Shown: one piece after another, positions 7,319 through 11,561 of the stretch | Layout of the letters: each line of letters begins with the position of its first letter | How positions within the stretch are numbered: position 1 is the stretch's first letter | Assembly: GCA_026417675.1 (NCBI GenBank) | Contig: JAOACV010000025.1 | Location: 1 to 11,561, forward strand | Direction: 5' to 3' | DNA from: Verrucomicrobiia bacterium | Lineage (GTDB): Bacteria > Verrucomicrobiota > Verrucomicrobiia > CAIQCK01 | Length of the DNA stretch: 11,561 nucleotides | Notes under the pieces: model-generated | The model's input: the letters and a program-made list of their open reading frames with translations, nothing else | Told to the model about the DNA's origin: nothing | Databases searched by the model: none | Position numbers and translations under genes: made by a program

Positions 7319-7840
7319 TCAACGACGCTTCGCGATGAGATCGCACACCAGATTCTGAAGCGACCAATTGTCGTTGATGGAAGCCCAAGAGCAGGCGGCC
7401 CAGCCGCGTTCGGTCTTCTCATCCGTGGCGAACAAGCAAACCGACGCGCGTCCGCCGCATCTGGCAATCACCAACAACGTGCCTTCGGACGGCACAATGC
7501 GGCGGTGCGGCCAACCGCCGCGCCACTCGGCCACCGGCACACGCCGTCCGTCGCGGGTTTCCGCGTAAAAGGTCCCCGAGACTGCGTCCAGCTTGATCCC
7601 CGGCAGCGCGAAGAGAAACGATTCAGCCGCAGGTGGCTCACTGCCGCTGTCGTAGGGGCGATTGCAGAAACGCAGATAAGCATAGAGCCGTCCTTCCTTC
7701 CCGTTCCAGAAAAGCCGGTGCTCGCTGACAGACCCGTAGGTGAACGTCTGCGCCGTGTCCGGACTGGCAATGAAGATCGTGGTTGCTTGCGCCGCGGCCA
7801 CGCCTGCCAACAATCCGGCAAGTGACGACTGCCATTTCAT
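7319..7840 (-). CDS. Small secreted protein of unknown function
   Basis: I do not recognise a family. The 173-residue product begins with a clear signal peptide, MKWQSSLAGLLAGVAAAQA, with likely cleavage after residue 19. The mature part looks beta-rich with many aromatic residues, for example HRLFWNGKEGRLYAYLRFCNRPYD, and has five cysteines, an odd number. Two C-terminal tryptophan-rich segments (GWAACSWASINDNWSLQNL) stand out. It is convergent with the sulfatase and shares the inverted repeat at their ends, so the two are not co-transcribed. Base composition and codon use resemble the neighbours. A GGAGGAG lies 14 bases before the ATG, somewhat far for a Shine-Dalgarno. The signal peptide and normal codon pattern make it a real gene; its job is unknown. 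Confidence 0.7.
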   Translation of the reverse strand: MKWQSSLAGLLAGVAAAQATTIFIASPDTAQTFTYGSVSEHRLFWNGKEGRLYAYLRFCNRPYDSGSEPPAAESFLFALPGIKLDAVSGTFYAETRDGRRVPVAEWRGGWPHRRIVPSEGTLLVIARCGGRASVCLFATDEKTERGWAACSWASINDNWSLQNLVCDLIAKRR

Positions 7841-7847
7841 GTCGGAG

Positions 7848-7875
7848 ACTTTATCTCCTCCCTGCGCCCAGTCAA
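7848..7875 (-). promoter_or_regulatory. Candidate sigma-70 promoter for the small secreted protein
   Basis: On the minus strand TTGACT (7870-7875) and TAAAGT (7848-7853) are separated by 16 bases. They match the consensus boxes in five and four of six positions. The predicted start of transcription falls within a few bases of the ATG at 7840, implying an almost leaderless message. The GGAGGAG at 7855-7861 would then lie in the spacer and not in the mRNA. Confidence 0.35.
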
Positions 7876-8031
7876 ACTCCGTTTCGTCGGCCTCACCCGC
7901 GCTGAAGAAAACCTGCGGCTTCTCGAAGCGTGGGAGTCCTGGCCTTGGGGCAGCTTGGGGAAGAAGGTGAAATTATGCCTTGCAGGGGCGGGGAGACTTG
8001 GTTACGGTGTCGCGCTCTTAAACGGAAAAAA

Positions 8032-8038
8032 AGAAGGA
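8032..8038 (+). promoter_or_regulatory. Ribosome binding site of rpmB
   Basis: AGAAGGA lies eight bases before ATG 8047, the clearest Shine-Dalgarno in the window. It decides this start over an upstream in-frame start at 7930. The leader from about 7876 to 8031 holds no promoter I can support; TTGCAG near 7979 followed by TACGGT is a weak pair. Confidence 0.8.
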
Positions 8039-8046
8039 CCCAAGTC

Positions 8047-8313
8047 ATGTCATTCCAGTGTTCGTTTTGCGGCAAAGGCTCGATCAAGGGCAACCGTGTG
8101 TTGCGCAGCGGCAAGCCGAAGAAGGAAGGCGGCGTCGGTCTGCACACCACCGCCATCACCAAACGCCGCTTTTTCCCCAACCTCCAGCGCGTCAAGACGC
8201 TCGTGGACGGCACCGTCCGCTACCGGTTGGTCTGCGCCTCCTGCATGAAAGCCGGGCGCGTCGTGCGGCCGCCCCGGCGCAATTATAAGCCGGAGACCAA
8301 ACCGGCGCCGTAG
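8047..8313 (+). CDS. rpmB: 50S ribosomal protein L28 (bL28), zinc-binding form
   Basis: This 88-residue protein is part of the large ribosomal subunit. The N-terminus SFQCSFCGKG and the core R-V-L-R-S-G...TKRRFFPNLQ match bL28. Four cysteines in two pairs, Cys5/Cys8 and Cys63/Cys66, form the zinc-binding 'C+' type. Forms lacking these cysteines occur in other bacteria, often as a zinc-starvation paralogue, so this is the zinc-replete version. The tail is basic and proline-rich. It has a strong ribosome binding site, as expected for a highly expressed gene, and its stop is only 16 bases from the convergent stop of the ClpX-like gene, with no hairpin seen between them. No rpmG follows, unlike the rpmB-rpmG order of many bacteria. 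Confidence 0.93.
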   Translation: MSFQCSFCGKGSIKGNRVLRSGKPKKEGGVGLHTTAITKRRFFPNLQRVKTLVDGTVRYRLVCASCMKAGRVVRPPRRNYKPETKPAP

Positions 8314-8329
8314 AATCAACCCACCGTAA

Positions 8330-9901
8330 CTACCTCTCGGCGTCGGCGCGGTAGGACCTGACCACCAATTCGCTGAGGAACTTTTCAGGGTCTTCCACGG
8401 CTGCCATGGGCAGCGCGAATTCCCGTTGCCCGGAGTTTTTCTTGACGAGCTTCAGGCCAAACTCGAAGTCCTTCAGCAATTCCTCGCAGATCTCGCGCAC
8501 AGGTTTGCGGGTCGCAAGCGCGCGATCCACAATGGCTTCGACGGCCGGCGGCTCGAAGCGGAGGACGAAGTCGTGTTTCTGGCCGAACCGCTCGGCCCAT
8601 TGCGCAACAAGCCTTTGCGCGACGATACGTTCCTCGGATTGGGCGTCGGAGAGGATGCGCTGGAGTTCGCGGTGAGGGTCGTTGACCAGTTCGGGCGTGA
8701 CGACGAAACGGTGGATGTTGGAGGAGGGAAGCTGGAACTTAAACTCTCGCAACACGCGCTCGCAGACGGTGACCAGGGCGCGCGCGCCGGTCTTTTCGGC
8801 GGCGGCGAGCTTGGCCAGGGCGCGCAAACCGTCGTCGCTAAACAACACGTCAATGCCGAAAGCGCGGAAGCTCTGCTCGTATTGGTGGATGACGGAGCCT
8901 TCGCTGCTCTTGAGGATCGCGAACAGGTCGTCCTCGGTCAGTTCGTCGCAGACCACGCGCACGGGCAAACGCCCGATAAACTCCGGCTCGAACCCGAATT
9001 TGATGAAATCCTCCGTGGTCGCATGCCGCAGCAGGTCGGCGCGTGGGATCTCGCCGCGAATTTTCGCGCCGAAGCCGATCTGGGCGTCGCGCATCCGGGC
9101 GCGCACGACGTCTTCGAGTTTGTCGAATGCGCCGCTGACGATGAAGAGGATGTGGCGGGTGTTGATGGTGGGGCGCTTGATCTTGCCGTGGCGCTGGTAT
9201 TCCATTGCGGCCTGAATCTGGCTGGTCAGGTCGGTAGGCGAGCGCAACGGCACCTCGGTTTCCTCCATCAACTTCAGCAGGTTGGATTGCACGCCGCGCC
9301 CCGATACGTCGCGGCCGATGATATTAGCGGGGGTGGAGATCTTGTCCACCTCGTCTATGTAGATGATGCCGTATTGGGCGAGTTTGACGTTGCCATCGGC
9401 CTTCTGCACCAGTTCGCGGACGAGGTCCTCGACGTCGCCGCCAACGTAACCGGTCTCGCTGAACTTGGTGGCGTCGCCCTTGACGAACGGCACGCCGATA
9501 AGCTGGGCGATACACTTGATGAGGTAGGTTTTGCCGACGCCGGTGGGACCGATAAGGATGACGTTCTGTTTCTGGTAGTCGCCGACGGCCTTGCCGGCCT
9601 CGGCAAGCTTGACGTGGTTGTAGTGGTCGCAGACGGCGATGGAAAGGACCTTCTTGGCCTCGTCCTGCCGGATGACAAAGCGGTCGAGATGGGCCTTGAT
9701 GTCTTTGGGCTTGAAGTTGAAGTCGAACGCGAGGGGTTTCTCCTCGGCGGCTTCGCCCGGCTCGTCGCTCTCAGCCTGGTCAGCCTGGGGCTGCATCGCC
9801 GAGACGAAGACGGCGCGGTCGCCGAATTGCTGTTTGAGAAACTCGGAGAGTTTCTTTTGCAGCTCCTCCGGCGACGGCGGATTGTTGGCTAACGGGTTCA
9901 T
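8330..9901 (-). CDS. clpX: ClpX-like AAA+ unfoldase lacking the zinc domain, with an extra C-terminal lid-like domain
   Basis: The 523-residue product is a hexameric-type ATP-driven unfoldase of the ClpX family, expected to feed proteins to ClpP. Seen motifs: Walker A GPTGVGKT at 118-125; pore loop GYVG at 151-154; Walker B IIYIDE at 179-184; GRDVSGRGVQSNLLKL at 196-211; IGF loop at 275-277, the ClpP-docking tripeptide; PEFIGRLP at 306-313 with the likely arginine finger Arg311; sensor-2 KTGAR at 370-374. E. coli ClpX is about 424 residues. Here the N-terminal four-cysteine zinc domain is absent, replaced by a helical, acidic 60-residue lead (MNPLANNPPSPEELQKKL). About 100 residues follow the normal end, and these resemble the lid before them. 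The RKH loop is not conserved. ATG 9901 is chosen; an upstream in-frame start at 9994 adds 31 unlikely residues. No clpP is in the window. Confidence 0.9.
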   Translation of the reverse strand: MNPLANNPPSPEELQKKLSEFLKQQFGDRAVFVSAMQPQADQAESDEPGEAAEEKPLAFDFNFKPKDIKAHLDRFVIRQDEAKKVLSIAVCDHYNHVKLAEAGKAVGDYQKQNVILIGPTGVGKTYLIKCIAQLIGVPFVKGDATKFSETGYVGGDVEDLVRELVQKADGNVKLAQYGIIYIDEVDKISTPANIIGRDVSGRGVQSNLLKLMEETEVPLRSPTDLTSQIQAAMEYQRHGKIKRPTINTRHILFIVSGAFDKLEDVVRARMRDAQIGFGAKIRGEIPRADLLRHATTEDFIKFGFEPEFIGRLPVRVVCDELTEDDLFAILKSSEGSVIHQYEQSFRAFGIDVLFSDDGLRALAKLAAAEKTGARALVTVCERVLREFKFQLPSSNIHRFVVTPELVNDPHRELQRILSDAQSEERIVAQRLVAQWAERFGQKHDFVLRFEPPAVEAIVDRALATRKPVREICEELLKDFEFGLKLVKKNSGQREFALPMAAVEDPEKFLSELVVRSYRADAER

Positions 9902-9910
9902 GACCGGGCG

Positions 9911-9916
9911 AATATA
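9911..9916 (-). promoter_or_regulatory. Weak -10-like box of the ClpX-like gene
   Basis: TATATT on the minus strand ends nine bases before ATG 9901. A poor -35 candidate (GTGCAA) lies 16 bases upstream. No Shine-Dalgarno is seen before this ATG. If used, transcription would begin at or next to the start codon. Confidence 0.2.
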
Positions 9917-9960
9917 CACGGCGGGCCGGCGATTGCACGGCGATTTGCCACAATTCCTGT

Positions 9961-9989
9961 TTGACGCCCATCGGTTGATTCTGTAAAAA
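9961..9989 (+). promoter_or_regulatory. Candidate sigma-70 promoter for the TPR/E2 frame
   Basis: TTGACG (9961-9966) and TAAAAA (9984-9989) are separated by exactly 17 bases, matching consensus in five and four of six positions. The site is in the divergent gap before ATG 10003, leaving a leader of only about seven bases with no ribosome binding motif. Confidence 0.45.
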
Positions 9990-10002
9990 ACCACGCACTT
10001 TG

Positions 10003-11561
10003 ATGGTCACCATGCTGAAACTTAGTCCGTTCCGAACCTTGGCGGCGATCTCGGCGGCGAGCCTGCTGGCTCCTCTCTTGCCGGCGCAACAGGCGCCGGA
10101 CTTTTTCACGCTGCGCGACGGCCAGAGACGACCGGTCACGGTCACCCGTGCCGACAAACAGAACCTTTATTACCAGACGCCCAGCGGTGAAGCGCCCATG
10201 CCGCGCGCCAGCATCCGGGGCCAGGAACGTGGCTGGGTGGCGGACGGCAATTGGTTTGTGGCGGAGCGGCAAGGCGTGCGCGAGTCGTTGGCGGCTGTGG
10301 ATGCGGGCCAGTCGGCCAAGGCGATTCCGGCCCTAAAGCAGGTTGTGGACCGGTATCTGGTGCTGCCGGTGAAGTGGAGCACGGATGCGACAGTGGCGCT
10401 GGTGCGTGCTTACACGGAGCAGAAGCAATTCGCCGAGGCCGACACGGTGGCCAAGCAGTTCATGGAGGCGCATCCGGCACTGGTTAACTTGGTGAAGCCC
10501 TACCTGGCGCTGGCGCTGGCGGGGCAGGGTAAATACGATGATGCGATCGGGCTGTTAACGGAAGCAATCAAAGCGACCGGGGCCAGGCTGGTGGTGCCGC
10601 CCACCGAGGGGCGGATGCTGGGCGCGGCCCACTTGGCGCTGGGCGATTGTTATCTGGCCAAGGGCGAGGCCGAGAAGAAGCGGCGCCAGGATGAGGAGCG
10701 AGCCCGCCGCGCCGTCGCCGGCGACGTTGTTCCGGGCGACCCCAAGGCCGAGGAGAAGAGCGACCCGAGCCGGCCCCCCGGCGCGGAGCAGGCCGCCTCG
10801 CCTTCCGCGAAGTCCGCTGCCCAGGAGGTGAAAGCCACAGTCCAGGGGCTGCCCGTTCCCGCGCACGCGGGCGGGGCGAGCTATCTTTCGCCGCGGATGA
10901 AAGCCCGGATGGCCGAGCTTGGGCTTCACGCCGCTGATCTGGCAGGCGTGGCTGGCAGCGGAGCGGCGGGGCGCGTGACGATTGACGACCTCGAGCGCTT
11001 TCTCGAGGACCTCGAGCGCAATGATTCCTCGGAGGCCTCGCCAATGCGCATTTCGGTCGCCGATGCGATGCGCAGAAGCTGGACACGCCCGCTGGCAACA
11101 GTCGTTCTGCCCGTGCGCCTCGATGCCACGCTTGCTCACCGCCGCCAGCATGCCCCGCACAAGGCCGGCCTGGCCCTTTACGCCCTGCGCGCGCTGGCCA
11201 TCGCGCTGGGCGAGCACCCCGCGCCGGCCGGGCGCCTGGTGGGTGGGCGGGTGATCCACCCGCGGGCGATTGACATCGGCTTTGCTGTCGAGGCGGAGGA
11301 CGGGGTGCTGGTGCCAGTGATTCGAAACGCCGACCAGGCGCCTCTCGCCAGCCTCATCGAACGCTACAACCGCCTGGTGGACCTCGCGCGCCAGCGGCGG
11401 CTGCCTGCCGCCGAGACGGGAGGCTCGATCGCCACCGTCACGAACTACGGCGTCTTCGGCAATATTATCGGTATTCCGATCATCAATCAGCCGCAGGTGG
11501 CAATTCTCGGGACGGGTGCCATCAAAAAGCGGCCCGTCGTTGTTACGGATAGTCAAGGCAA
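10003..11561 (+). CDS. In-frame chimera: exported TPR-like protein joined to a 2-oxoacid dehydrogenase E2 acyltransferase (3' end off the window)
   Basis: The frame is open for 519 codons to the right edge. Residues 1-28 form a signal peptide ending near LLPA (an ATG at residue 4 could also start it). Residues 36-65 contain a beta segment (LRDGQRRPVTVTRADKQNLY). Residues about 95-225 are TPR-like helical pairs, such as GQGKYDDAIGLLTEAI and AHLALGDCYLAKGEAEKK. Residues 226-294 are a charged, Pro/Ala-rich linker. Residues 295-335 (LSPRMKARMAELGL...GAAGRVTIDDLERFL) are a peripheral subunit-binding domain. From 348 on is the E2 catalytic domain, including DIGFAVEAEDGVLVPVIRNA and PIINQPQVAILGTGAIKKRP. 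The lipoyl domain is missing and the catalytic HxxxDG motif would lie beyond the edge. E2 works in the cytoplasm, so a signal peptide on it makes no sense. A real fusion or an assembly chimera are both possible; I favour the second slightly. Confidence 0.7.
   Translation, partial: MVTMLKLSPFRTLAAISAASLLAPLLPAQQAPDFFTLRDGQRRPVTVTRADKQNLYYQTPSGEAPMPRASIRGQERGWVADGNWFVAERQGVRESLAAVDAGQSAKAIPALKQVVDRYLVLPVKWSTDATVALVRAYTEQKQFAEADTVAKQFMEAHPALVNLVKPYLALALAGQGKYDDAIGLLTEAIKATGARLVVPPTEGRMLGAAHLALGDCYLAKGEAEKKRRQDEERARRAVAGDVVPGDPKAEEKSDPSRPPGAEQAASPSAKSAAQEVKATVQGLPVPAHAGGASYLSPRMKARMAELGLHAADLAGVAGSGAAGRVTIDDLERFLEDLERNDSSEASPMRISVADAMRRSWTRPLATVVLPVRLDATLAHRRQHAPHKAGLALYALRALAIALGEHPAPAGRLVGGRVIHPRAIDIGFAVEAEDGVLVPVIRNADQAPLASLIERYNRLVDLARQRRLPAAETGGSIATVTNYGVFGNIIGIPIINQPQVAILGTGAIKKRPVVVTDSQG
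10681..11561 (+). other. E2-derived segment with different codon use, joined near 10,660-10,690
   Basis: By my hand count, leucine codons in 10003-10680 are 16 CTG, 5 TTG, 1 TTA, 1 CTA and 3 CTC/CTT. In 10681-11561 they are 12 CTG, 13 CTC/CTT and no TTG, TTA or CTA. The TPR-like side matches the other genes of the window in using TTG. The change coincides with the switch from TPR-like helix to E2 linker, so the two sides probably have different origins. The exact breakpoint cannot be fixed from sequence alone. Confidence 0.6.
10987..11019 (+). repeat. 12-bp direct repeat at the end of the subunit-binding domain
   Basis: GACCTCGAGCGC occurs at 10987-10998 and again at 11008-11019, with nine bases between that also contain CTCGAG. 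It encodes DLER-FLE-DLER, a short helical extension of the peripheral subunit-binding domain. It looks like a small tandem duplication within coding sequence. Confidence 0.6.

Noticed and set aside
7841..8046. Possible riboswitch or L28 autoregulatory leader upstream of rpmB
   Set aside because: I found only a clear Shine-Dalgarno and short imperfect repeats (two TTGGGG runs), not a conserved structured element.
8426..9892. Plus-strand open frame of 488 codons opposite the ClpX-like gene
   Set aside because: It is the antisense of a gene with intact Walker, pore-loop and sensor motifs; its Val/Asp/Gly/Leu-rich translation has no family features.
10555..11556. Minus-strand open frame of 333 codons opposite the TPR/E2 frame
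   Set aside because: It crosses the join but the plus strand carries clear E2 motifs; the antisense translation is Arg/Gly/His-rich with no recognisable domain.
1..11561. CRISPR arrays, tRNA genes, insertion sequences, phage or defence genes
   Set aside because: No spaced direct repeats, no tRNA-like cloverleaf noticed, and no transposase, integrase, nuclease or toxin-antitoxin motif in any frame that looks coding.

Overview
The window looks like chromosomal DNA from a GC-rich, Gram-negative bacterium of the Verrucomicrobiota or a near relative. This rests on protein style, not on a search: a large AsmA-like envelope protein, a secreted Cys-type sulfatase, a short four-cysteine L28, an unusual ClpX-like ATPase, and a secreted protein of the 'DG-rich head plus TPR' type common in that phylum. 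I see no rRNA, tRNA, CRISPR array, insertion sequence or phage gene. Genes are mostly single transcription units on alternating strands, with short gaps.

Layout: 1-339, the end of a fucose-isomerase-like enzyme cut by the window edge. 449-3490 (+), a 1013-residue AsmA-like protein with one N-terminal membrane segment. 3578-4342 (+), a cytoplasmic helical protein ending in a UVR motif. 4455-5621 (-), a D-Ala-D-Ala carboxypeptidase with a C-terminal membrane anchor. 5726-7279 (+), an exported sulfatase. 7319-7840 (-), a small secreted protein of unknown function. 8047-8313 (+), ribosomal protein L28. 8330-9901 (-), a ClpX-like unfoldase. 10003 to the right edge (+), one open frame that starts as an exported TPR-like protein and ends as a 2-oxoacid dehydrogenase E2 acyltransferase.

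The genes do not form one pathway. The AsmA-like protein, carboxypeptidase, sulfatase and small secreted protein all belong to the cell envelope or outside; L28 and the ClpX-like ATPase are housekeeping. Convergent gene ends carry inverted repeats at 4445-4470 and 7285-7318, probably terminators. Divergent gaps carry candidate promoters very close to start codons.

The two most notable objects are at the right. The ClpX-like protein has no N-terminal zinc domain, keeps the GYVG pore loop and the IGF loop for ClpP docking, and carries what looks like a second copy of its C-terminal lid. The last frame joins two unrelated proteins in frame near 10,670, with a sharp change in leucine codon use at the join. 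It is either a real gene fusion or, quite possibly, an assembly chimera near a contig end.
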